From Kingdonia uniflora (Eukaryota > Streptophyta > Magnoliopsida > Ranunculales > Circaeasteraceae), in assembly GCA_014058105.1 (NCBI GenBank), contig JACGCM010000846.1, positions 682,001-746,000 of the forward strand: a DNA stretch of 64,000 bases, in the 5' to 3' direction. A model generated the notes under the pieces. It worked only from the letters and a program-made list of their open reading frames with translations, was not told where the DNA came from and ran no database searches. Position 1 is the first letter of the stretch, and each line of letters opens with the position of its first letter. Below are positions 55,851 through 64,000 of the stretch, in pieces. A program made the position numbers and the translations under genes.

Positions 55851-56314
55851 GGTATTTTCGTGCATTCATGCTACTGCCTGACTTCTTTTGATTTCATAAA
55901 CCCCATGATCGAAATGCTAGATGATATGTCGAAGGTACTGCCTTGATAGAGTAAAGCTAGCTTCTTCCTAAGATTTCCAAGTATTTTGACTCGGCATCAA
56001 TTATAATGAATTTGACGAAGGTGGTTTCAGGTCCCGTGCCAGGATATTGACTACGTACCAGTGGAGGCTCCGTGCCATGATAATACGTTGAAAAATACGT
56101 ATAATAGAGTAACAGTTGTCAGTCTCATGGCTATGGACATTATGATACTGGCATAAGGGTTTATTTGGGGCGTCTGGAATTTCAAATATTTTCAGAATAA
56201 TTTATCCCCCCTTAGTGTGGGCAAGATAACAGACAGAGTGGTCATCATAGGAGGCAGGATTGGGATGGGTCTATCTTTCTTTCCATCTCTCCTTCTGATG
56301 TTGTTGTTGGACTG
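55851..56314 (-). other. Tat gag-to-RT interval, protease not recognisable
   Basis: The minus strand gives fragments such as KFIIDAESKYLEILRKKLAL but no D-S/T-G protease site or zinc knuckle that I can see. Either it decayed or this copy lost them by deletion. Confidence 0.5.
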
Positions 56315-57350
56315 TCAACGTTGTTTGGCAGCAATATTACTTGTTGGTCTCAAGTGTGGTGATGAAAGTATATCGCTGGTATGAATGACTGAAGAGCTTT
56401 TCATCTTATCTTTCTTGGACCGCTCAAGTTCGATGTAGTTATTAACAATATCGATCATCTCAGTGACAGTTTTGGGTTTATGAAATGTAAGCTCTTCTCG
56501 AACTTTTGAATCAATGTGGAGTGTAGAGGTGAATGCTGGTACGACAATCTTTGGATTTGAATTCCCCATCTTCCTTATTTTTTGCAAGAAACCTTTGTAA
56601 AAGTTTGCTAGGGTTTCCTTCACACATTGTTCAAAAAATAACAGTGAATCAACTATTATTTCACGCACTTTAGCATACGCATAGTTTAACTCGAACAGTT
56701 GTTATAGTTGGTTACAGCTGGTTATCGATCCTTCAGGAATGATATGAAACCATCTGAGGGGCTCTTCTTTGAGGCTCATGTTAAAATAAATGGCATAGCA
56801 TGTGATCAAGCTTGGAGTACAGGCCGACTGCTACTTTGAAACGACAGACGTGAGTGAGAGGATCGGTGAGGCTTGCATATTGATAAAAATTTGGCATGTA
56901 AAAGTTCTCAGGAATTGGCATAGCTTCAAGGTGAGGGGAAATAAGATTGGTCTCGATCCTGTCCAGAGTGGATCTTCGATTAGGATTGTCAGAACGTATG
57001 GCTTGAATCTGATTGTTCAAATCATCCAAGGCAATGAATTGAGGGAGGATGTTTGGTGCAGCCGCATCCTGAGGATCAAAATCTCTGTCCTTCAGGGCCC
57101 AACTGTTCTCTAACTGGTTGTCTCATAGGAGGTGGCGAGGTCTGATGTCGTGTACATCGACTTCCCTGGGTTGTCGATGCTGATGACATGAGGCTGAAAT
57201 ATCGTGATATTCTGTCTGGGTTCCTTGAGTGAGATCTTGAAGCTCGATTTCATTCATCCATTGGTATGTTCTTCCTCTGGGAAGCTTTGGATCAATGATC
57301 ACTTCGGGCTTAGGGAGGCGATCCTTACCGAACAGTGAACTGATCATGAT
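56315..57350 (-). pseudogene. Tat element gag
   Basis: The start near 57347 (MISSLFGKDRLPKPEVIIDP) is followed by QIQAIRSDNPNRRSTLDRIE and PIPENFYMPNFYQYASLTDP, the gag block that usually reads P-x-x-F-x-x-P-x-x-x-x-Y-D-G-x-x-D-P. Then after stops come a CVKETLANFYKGFL-like segment and ELTFHKPKTVTEMIDIVNNYIELE. All are broken by stops between frames. Gag would form the particle. Confidence 0.78.
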
Positions 57351-57650
57351 GCCTTCGTAGACTTTCTATTTCTTTCTGATGGGTTCAGCTCTATTGTTCC
57401 AGGGCTTTTCTCCTCTCGTCTCACTCAACTTGGAGGGCTTGGACGTGAATTATCTTATCTTTGAGCTGTCAGACCCTATCAGACTCCATCTGTTTTTAAA
57501 GCTTGAAAATAACGTTGTGTAAGTTGACAATTTCTGGTAGGGCAGTTACTAGAATGTCTTCATTGTTCATCAGTTACTAGAGGTACTTCTGAGGTTCATG
57601 TTTGTCATGGGAACGTAAGGAATGAAGTTCTGGTAGAGAAAAAAGTAGAC

Positions 57651-57668
57651 TTCCCACAGACGGTGCCA
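57651..57668 (-). other. Tat element primer-binding site
   Basis: The minus strand reads TGGCACCGTCTGTGGGAA two bases inside the 5' LTR. I do not assign the tRNA. Confidence 0.8.
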
Positions 57669-57670
57669 AT

Positions 57671-58154
57671 TGTAATGGCTAGTTTTCCGGTTGGTAAAAT
57701 TTACCAATACTTTTAGTAATGAGGTTATGAGGAATTTGTAACTAAAGCTTGAACACGCTAGATTTTACGTGGAAACTCAATAAAGCCTGAGAAAAACTAT
57801 GACCTCGAGGAGGATTTTGAGGTATAAATCTAATATGTGCTAGATTATTACAATTGCAGAGGGATTTGATATGTGTAGACAAGAATAATAGAGAAAAATG
57901 AATATACGATTAACCTATGCCCTGCCTGTATTTATAGTGGATACAAACAGTTACAAATAATTGGTCTCCTGGTTTAATGAGTGGTGGATGAACTTCACAA
58001 ATCATGTGTAATGGCTCTATTTGACGAAGTGTAACGGCTACTGTAGAGGATCGAGATCTGTAGAGGTGGACTTGACATCTTCTCGAATGATTATATACAT
58101 TCTACATGGTTCTGCTAGCTTCTCCTTATCGAGTCTGGGGAATATGCTACTACA
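57671..58154 (-). repeat. Tat element 5' LTR
   Basis: TGTAGTAGCATATTCC (58154) to AGCCATTACA (57671) on the minus strand. TATA box (minus CTATAAATACAGG) near 57927-57939. Pairs with 43018-43503. Confidence 0.93.
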
Positions 58155-58159
58155 AGTAC

Positions 58160-58509
58160 CTCACTCAGTTGGGGTTAAAAAAACCAAAATCCAACTGAGT
58201 GAGGTCCAATTTTATCTAAGAGTACCTCAGTTGGTTTTCTCAACGGGCGCCTAAATGTTGGGTGCCCATTTAATTTCTTAAAAAAATAAAAATCAATTAG
58301 GCGCCCGATTTGAAATTTTGTAGAAAAAAACAATTAGGCGCCCAAACCTTAGGCACCCGATTAGAAAACAAACAGATGCCCAACATTTGGGCGCCTGATC
58401 GCGACGTAAAAAAGCAAAGCTCGACATTGCTTTTTAAGGAGATAAGTCAAGTGAAAATCCTACGTGACATCTCAAAAGCCAAGTGAGTGAGGTACTTTAG
58501 GAGATGCTC
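58160..58509. mobile_element. Remainder of the split Harbinger-type MITE
   Basis: Completes 43000-43017. Once the Tat element and one AGTAC are removed, the left terminus extends to about 31 bases that match the complement of the right terminus (…GGTACTTTAGGAGATGCTC, ending 58509) with two differences. TTA flanks both ends (42997-42999, 58510-58512). Interior motifs include GGGCGCCTAA and CCCAACATTTGGGCGCC. No coding capacity, about 370 bases: a Tourist-like MITE. Confidence 0.85.
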
Positions 58510-58676
58510 TTAGGCGTCTGATCGCAAGCGAGAGAGGGAAAAAAACTTAACATGTACCCAACACTTTGGCGCCTTTTGAAAAAACTAACATAGTGACTAC
58601 TGGAGCAAATGGGACCTCGCTAACTTGGATTTTGGCGTTGTTCCAAAATCCAAGTGAGGCACTTTAGGAGATGCTC
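58510..58676. mobile_element. Second partial MITE of the same family
   Basis: Ends GCACTTTAGGAGATGCTC followed by TTA (58677-58679) and shares interior motifs (ACCCAACACTTTGGCGCC). No left terminus is visible, so it is a half copy or a tandem duplication. Confidence 0.6.
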
Positions 58677-58679
58677 TTA

Positions 58680-59105
58680 GGACTTAATTTTAGATCAGAT
58701 GTCTGGCCGTAACAGGCACCTAATCGGTAGCCTATTGGATTGGAAATCTGTGTGGCAATTTCTAAACTCAACTTCGAGTCATGTTGGAGATCGTCTGAAA
58801 ATTGAGGTGTCTAGATGCACAAGTTGCCCCATGATTTATCTTCGTATTACTTTCGTTTGTAAGATTGCAGATCATCTAAAATGCCAATAATTTGTAAAAT
58901 TTGCAGATGAACTGAAAGTTGCATAAACAAAGGGGTGCAGAAAATGGTATATTGAAATCTTATCATATTTTATCATTCTAGATATTCTATCATTCTAGAT
59001 ATTCAAACAGAATATTACAGCTTGTAAACTATGTATGTCCCCTTAAAAGGGCTGTGAATGAATTGGAGCGGCGACGACTTTTCTCTTGAAATGACGAAAA
59101 TGAAT
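58680..59105. other. Probable host DNA, possible 3' UTR
   Basis: No transposon signal. It would be the 3' flank of the candidate last exon at 59106-59177. A tandem TATCATTCTAGATATTC repeat is at 58972-59004. Confidence 0.4.
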
Positions 59106-59177
59106 CTAAACAGTTTCCTTGAAGCTCAAACCATTTGCTATGATCAAGCCAGTAAGGTTGGCCTTCTCTGGCTCAGC
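59106..59177 (-). CDS. Candidate last exon of a host gene
   Basis: After an acceptor TTGTGTGAGCAG the minus strand reads 23 codons (AEPEKANLTGLIIANGLSF, then KETV) to a TAG at 59106-59108. The acceptor and clean frame look genuine, but I recognise no family and could not set the preceding exon. A possible upstream coding piece, SVRKGNQRFRSNEQKKSSSI, lies near 59580-59645 on the same strand. Confidence 0.3.
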   Translation of the reverse strand, partial: AEPEKANLTGLIIANGLSFKETV

Positions 59178-60817
59178 CTGCTCACACAATCCATAAACAC
59201 ATAAGTACGCATTTAACATTATAGCATGACTTATGGAAAGTTAAAATAGAGCAATAACACTTGTTCCTCGCAAAACTATAATGGAGAAATAGGTACATTG
59301 CTGATATTCAAGTAGATGGATTGAAACTCAATGTTAGTTTTGATTCGTAAGCAGATTTCAAAGAATTTGGCTATTGTCCTAATAATATCAACAGTGCTAG
59401 TTTGTATTATAAAAAATAAATAAATAAACCTGCGCGCATGTGCATGTAGTTCGCAAATATGCATAGCACAAAATCAAGATTACAGAACCAAACTAAAGCA
59501 AAGAAGAAGATCATGTTGCTTCTAATACCACAGAGATCAATTTTGCACTTTAACGAAACACTTTTTGCTCGTTCTCCATTGTTGATGCTACTGCTTTTTT
59601 TTTGTTCGTTACTTCGGAACCTTTGATTTCCCTTCCTCACAGAATCTACAATATGTGTAGTTGATGGTATGTCAAAATGCCAAAACAGTGCAAATAACAC
59701 AAGCAAACCAACAAAAATATAAGGTACGGTACTTCACAACAACGGAACTGAAAATGTTGGGGATCAAGATCTACATTAGTGATGTTCACCACAAAGCACC
59801 ATAATCAGGAATTAATGTTAGAAGTATTCCCTATGATGAATTAGCACAATCATACTATATTGGGGTGTAAGTATTTGCGGCTCAAAACGGAAGAAAATGG
59901 ATTAAAAACGGAAAGATCTGATTATGGTGATCAGGGAGTTGGTCCGATGCAAAATGTCAAAGAACAAAAGTTGTAGGTATCGTCGATACGAAGCCAGGGA
60001 AACTGACGGATCAGAAATCAGACCATTGGATCAGAAGTTATAATCAGTTTAGTCTGCTGGTGCAGAACTCGAGGCAGATTCGGGCACCGAATTTGAGTTC
60101 GAGTTGTACTGTTGGACGTTTTTGGCCCCGGAATGTTTTGTTGTTTTGGAATACTTTTACTTCAAGTAGGAGGATAAGTATTGATGAATAGGTTTTAGGT
60201 TTCTTTAGTTGTAAAAGGGACTTACGAGCAGGGCGGAACCAGGAATTTTTATAAGGGGGGGCTAAATAAAAGGTGGGGTTTGGGGGCGGAGCCCCATAAA
60301 AAATATTTTTACAAACTTAGCATAGTTTACGACTAAACAAAATATTTATGACTATCGCCTAATTCTAACTTGGCTAAATATATATATCAGATCTAATTAC
60401 TGTAAACAACTACATTACTTTATGGTTTTTAGAAGAACAACACTAGGTCCTCAAACAATTGCTCACTTTTGCAAACAATGTGTAAGTGGTAATATTTAAT
60501 TGGGAGAGGGATTTGTGGAGGGATCTAATAATAAGTTAATAACCACTCAATCTTCTAGTGGTTCCACCCCTATGGTTGATGGTCCTTCATCTACCTCTCA
60601 TAGAAACACTCATTCATCTCCTCTCCTCCACCACTCCTTCCTCACTACTTATCCCTAAAACCTCAAACCCCAATTCCTCTTCTCCCACTTGAATCACCCT
60701 TTGCTTCTCCACTAAAAGAAACACCACCACTACTACTAACTCATGTTGGGACTCAAATGCAGAGTCTGTAAGAACCGGAAAGTTCAAATTCAACTTTAAA
60801 GATGATGTTGATGATTT
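59178..60817. other. Probable host or old repeat DNA
   Basis: No recognised gene. A G-rich stretch at 60225-60295 (AAGGGGGGGCTAAATAAAAG, GGGGGCGGAGCCCC) is of a type common in dispersed plant repeats. The minus frame 60614-60829 (FKKKSSTSSLKLNLNFPVL) lacks a family signal. Confidence 0.4.
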
Positions 60818-60851
60818 TTTTTTAAACAAAGGAGGATAGAATAAAAATAGC

Positions 60852-61310
60852 CTAATGGCTGGGAATAACAGAGTTTACAAACATGGATGCCTGCTCATGC
60901 ACGGCACAAAACAAAATGGGGGAAGCTACACCTCTAGCTGCTAAAAAGTGAGGAATAAAATTACAACACCTATCGACATGCTCAAAAATAAAATCAGAAA
61001 AACTAGCTGCTAACGCTCTCAAATCTGGGGCTAGAGTGAGGGATCCCCATGAAAGGTCATCGGATCTGTCTCTGAAGGCTCGCACCAGCCGCTGACAGTC
61101 GGTAAGAAGGAGGGCTCTGTCCAGACCCAATCTGATAGCTGCCTGCATCCCTCGGATCACGGCGATGGCCTCTGCCTCTTCGGGATCGGCTACACTAGCT
61201 AAATCATAACCTGCACAAATAAGAGAGTTGGCGTGAGATTTAATCGTGAAGCTCGTGCCTCCTAGGGTGTCAGACTTAGTCCAAGAGGCATCCAATTTAT
61301 AACATGGCAC
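60852..61310 (-). pseudogene. LINE C-terminal RNase H (RVT_3)
   Basis: One open frame of 152 residues: KLDASWTKSDTLGG (first Asp), EEAEAIAVIRGMQAAIRLGL (Glu), LLLTDCQRLVRAFRD (second Asp), then DRCCNFIPHFLAARG, in which the usual R-x-x-N-x-x-A-H-x-L-A has Pro before His. It would remove RNA from the RNA/DNA hybrid. The frame overlaps by about 50 bases with the 106-residue frame 61582-61262, so a frameshift separates them. Confidence 0.88.
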
Positions 61311-61589
61311 CCTTCGCTGGCTTGGGGGGTAGGCGGAACCGGTCTGGGAGGAATAGGGGCAGTTCTATCATGTGTAATGAGGAACTGTTTTGCTCGCTTA
61401 AGGGCAACCGCGGGTTCAGGCCTTTTCTGTTCGAAAATGAGCTCATTCCTACTCATCCAGATGACGTAAATGATAGTGTTGAGAGTGCTACAGAAGGTAG
61501 GAGGGGCCGTCATACCACCTTTCAGCTGGAAGCAACGCTGGAGAGTTTGTCGTACAGAGTCCGTGTATCTCCAGTTCCTCATGTCAAGA

Positions 61590-62278
61590 GCGAGGGCAGA
61601 ATTACTCCATAATTCATGATTTTTGGTGCAAAAGAAAAGGGTGTGCGTGGTATTTTTTGCTTCTACTCCACATCTAGGGCAGATAGTATCCCAGTTGCTA
61701 TCACCGAACCATAAATTGGCCTTAGTCGGGATGCCATCCTAGATGGCTTTCCAAAGGAAGAACTGGATACGGAATGGAACAGGCATTTTCCATATGTGAT
61801 CCTGAGATGGCCCTTCGTTTGATTCCGGACAAATTCTTTGGTCTTCCCGATCTTGGTTAAGGATGGAGTATTAATGCGCCGATCTGACCGTTAGAATGTC
61901 ATTTTGTTCCTTTGTCCATCTGAGAACATCCTTTGTCGGGTATCTGCTAAGGGGGATGGCAGTAATGATGTCGGTTATGTCTTTGTGGAACATGGCGTGG
62001 ACCAGATGTGACTTCCAAGTACGGCTAGTAGTCCAGATGAGGTCGGCAACTCGTGTGATGGAGCAATTGAGAGGAGCTGGGCTGGCTGGCCATCTGTACA
62101 GAATGCCAGGGATCCATGGTTCCAGCCAACAATCAACACTTATCCCGTCGCCGATATGCCATCTAAGCTCCGGCCATATTCGATTCCTGGCCTTGATGAT
62201 TCCTTTCCAGATCCAGGAGTCGGAGGGCTGAGCGGTGGCTAATAAAGGGGAAATTTTTGGAGTGTATTTGGTGATCAA
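61590..62278 (-). pseudogene. LINE ORF2 connection and zf-RVT region
   Basis: Frame 62278-61871 has SWIWKGIIKARNRIWPELRW and WHIGDGISVDCWLEPWIPG, the W-x-x-G-x-G-x-x-x-x-x-W-x-D-x-W motif of plant LINEs. Further on, PRCGVEAKNTTHTLFFC near 61690-61640 carries the zf-RVT cysteines. A stop lies near 61739. Confidence 0.85.
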
Positions 62279-62279
62279 G

Positions 62280-63912
62280 TTATGAGCCCAGAGTTTGTCC
62301 TGCTCTTTGATCAGGCGCCAGAAAAGCTTACTTGGTTATGGTGACTGGCTTTGCGGATACCTAAGCCTCCAAGCTTTTGGGGTTGACAGAGAAGCTTCCA
62401 TTTGAGGTGTTGGGGTTTGTTTTTTCCATCCGTATTTGTGCCCTACAGGAATTTAGCGTTGATAGAGTCCAGCTTTTTACAAGTCTTAGAAGGGAATGGG
62501 AAGATGACCATCTGGAAAGATGGGATTGCCGAGTTAACAGCTTTAATCAGGGTAAGCCTTCCAGCTTAGGAGAGATGTTTGGCTTTCCAGCCCTTGATTC
62601 TGCTAGAGACTCGGGAGATGATATCTTGGAAGTTGAGGCTCTTCGACCTGTCAAAGGTAAGGGGAGCGCTGAGGTATTTATCGCCCGAAGTATCTTTTTT
62701 GATATGGAGAAGATTCTGGATGATCTTGTGGTGCCGGTGGTGACAGTTCTTGTTGAACATAATGCACGATTTGCTAAGGTTAATCTCTTGACCAGACACT
62801 TGCTTGAAAGTAGTGAGGGCATCTTTTAAAGCTCTGGCTTCGTCGAGGTTTGCTTTGCAGAAAATGAAGTTGTTATCGGCGAAGAGCAAGTGAGAGATGG
62901 GAGTGTTACCTCTAGCAATATTGATACCGTGAAGTTCCCATTTGATCTCCTTGTTGAGAATGATGTGAGAGAGGACTTCCGAGCAAATCAGGAAGAGGGA
63001 AGGCAAAAGGGGGTCGCCTTGACGGAGTCTGCGGCCAGGCTTGAGGAGTCCGTAGGGAGTCCCGTTGAGATTAAAGGAGAGTCTGGTGGTAGATATGCAT
63101 TGAAAGATCCAATCAGACCACTTCTCGCAGAATCTCATGGCTTTCAAGGTGTCGGTCAGGAAACTCCATTCCACGCGATCAAAAGTTTTGCTCAGATCGA
63201 GCTTAACCGCCATGTAGCTAGAGGCTCCTTTCTTTTTTATTAGGGTAGTAAGGATCTCTTGGGCCATGATGATATTGTCAAAAATTTGTCTACCGGGTAT
63301 GAAAGCGTTCTGAGCAGGGGAGATGAGCTTTTTGAGGAGAGGTCGTAGTCTGTTTGCTAAAATTTTGGTGATCAGCTTAAGCTTAACGTTGCACAGGCTG
63401 ATAGGCCTAAAATGCTATGGGGATTCAGCGTTCTTTTTCTTGGAGATGAGAGTAATGTTTGTGTGGTTGAACTCTTGGAGGAGGTGGTCCGATTGGAAGA
63501 AGGCGAGCGTGGCCTTAAAGAGGTCTTAGTTGACTGTATCCCAGGACTTTTGGTAGAAAAGCAGCGTGAAACCGTCAGGGCCAGGAGACTTATGGGGGTT
63601 CATAGAGAAAATGGCTTCTTTAAGCTCATCCATGGAAGGCTCCTTTGTGAGCAGGGCGTTATCCTCCTCTGTAACCAGCTTTTCCATAATATTAAGGTCC
63701 TGGATCAGTATAGGGAGGTTCGAGGGGGTGAAGAGGTTGGTGTAGAAATCCACAAAAAGTGTCCCCAATATCTTCCCTAGCAGTACCCCACGTTTTGTCA
63801 TATCTCTGGATCTGCTTAATAGAGTTGTGTCTGTGCCAGCTGAGAGTGGAAAGGTGGAAGAACTTTGTATTGCGGTCCCCCTCCTTAAGCCAAAGCTCAC
63901 AGGACTTATCAC
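62280..63912 (-). pseudogene. LINE ORF2 reverse transcriptase
   Basis: FSMNPHKSPGPDGFTLLFYQ (first RT block) ends the frame 63912-63526. The frame 63267-62566 gives YMAVKLDLSKTFDRVEWSFL (palm Asp), GRRLRQGDPLLPSLFLICSE, HLLFADNNFIFCKAN, where the usual F-A-D-D is F-A-D-N, losing one metal-binding Asp, and VSGQEINLSKSCIMFNKN. A connecting frame then gives SRIKGWKAKHLSQAGRLTLI and LGGLGIRKASHHNQ. A stop or shift separates the two RT frames between 63525 and 63268. Confidence 0.92.
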
Positions 63913-64000
63913 GCCAGAGAGTCTCTTCTTAAGAAAGAAGCTGGTTAAGATTTTGATGGAGGTTCAGCTCCTAATTGATATTATCCTCGGAGGGAAGCTC

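Larger units (their letters stand above)
43018..58154 (-). mobile_element. Tat/Grande-like LTR retrotransposon with nested Athila
   Basis: LTRs 43018-43503 and 57671-58154 (485 bases each) are flanked by a perfect 5-bp duplication, AGTAC (43013-43017 and 58155-58159), so the 15.1 kb between them is one insertion plus what later entered it. Minus-strand order: LTR, primer site, gag, RT, RNase H, second RNase H, [Athila insertion], antisense ORF, LTR. The second RNase H and an antisense ORF next to the 3' LTR are Tat-lineage traits. Integrase is missing. All coding parts carry stops. Confidence 0.92.
60818..64000 (-). mobile_element. LINE (L1-type), 3' part, running off the window
   Basis: The minus strand carries ORF2 from its RT region to the 3' end, closing with an A run (plus T run near 60818-60826). 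Domains in order: RT (63912-62566), zinc-knuckle zf-RVT region (about 62278-61590) and C-terminal RNase H (61310-60852). Upstream endonuclease lies beyond 64000. Few stops interrupt the long frames, so this is among the younger copies here. The target duplication cannot be checked without the 5' end. Confidence 0.92.

Noticed and set aside
61304..63780. Several plus-strand frames of over 100 residues
   Set aside because: They lie opposite the LINE ORF2, whose motifs are clear on the minus strand.
1..64000. tRNA, rRNA or CRISPR-like loci and prokaryotic signals
   Set aside because: None seen; the only tRNA-like promoter is that of the SINE, and the sequence is clearly nuclear plant DNA.

Overview
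This window is nuclear DNA from a flowering plant, most likely a eudicot; I cannot name the species. It is AT-rich, has a CYP71-type cytochrome P450 with the usual single-intron layout, Tat, Athila, chromovirus and copia retrotransposons, a Helitron, CACTA and PIF/Harbinger DNA transposons, plant LINEs, a tRNA-derived SINE, and almost no intact genes. Nearly every long open frame is a decayed mobile-element gene.

Layout. 1-2515: a plus-strand Ty3/gypsy integrase fragment abuts a minus-strand gag remnant. 3641-3951: half of a Harbinger-type MITE. 4256-5025: a small three-exon candidate host gene in tandemly duplicated exon/intron modules. 7192-11068: a Helitron with decayed Rep and helicase. 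11711-12287: a multimeric SINE with a perfect 16-bp target duplication. 12615-14508: copia LTR, primer site and gag, cut by a CACTA end at 14509. 15527-20011: a non-autonomous LTR retrotransposon (LARD-like) inside that CACTA sequence, with a perfect 5-bp target duplication. 20891 onward: a second CACTA-like end. 22510-29178: a P450 pseudogene on the minus strand, split by a second LARD copy (23693-28078) and a 5'-truncated LINE (28276-29134). 29861-30090: a PPR scrap.

30435-36733 is a PIF/Harbinger element with TAA target duplication, imperfect terminal inverted repeats, a Myb/SANT-type ORF1, a DDE transposase and a third gene of the plant mobile domain (PMD/MAIN-like) family. A palindromic core ACCGCGCGGT lies upstream of each of the three genes. 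I consider this the most interesting unit in the window.

37070-41340: a truncated Tat-like gypsy element. 41605-42660: an internally deleted chromovirus. 43018-58154: a Tat/Grande-like element with a 5-bp target duplication and an antisense additional ORF. It was inserted into a Harbinger-type MITE and is itself interrupted by an Athila-like element (47386-53684). 58680-60230: probable host DNA with one candidate last exon. 60818-64000: the 3' part of a LINE running off the window.

The main biological content is therefore a nesting history: host P450, MITE, CACTA and copia targets; LARD, LINE and Tat insertions into them; then Athila into Tat and a LINE scrap into Athila. Target duplications and reading-frame continuity support this order at several steps.
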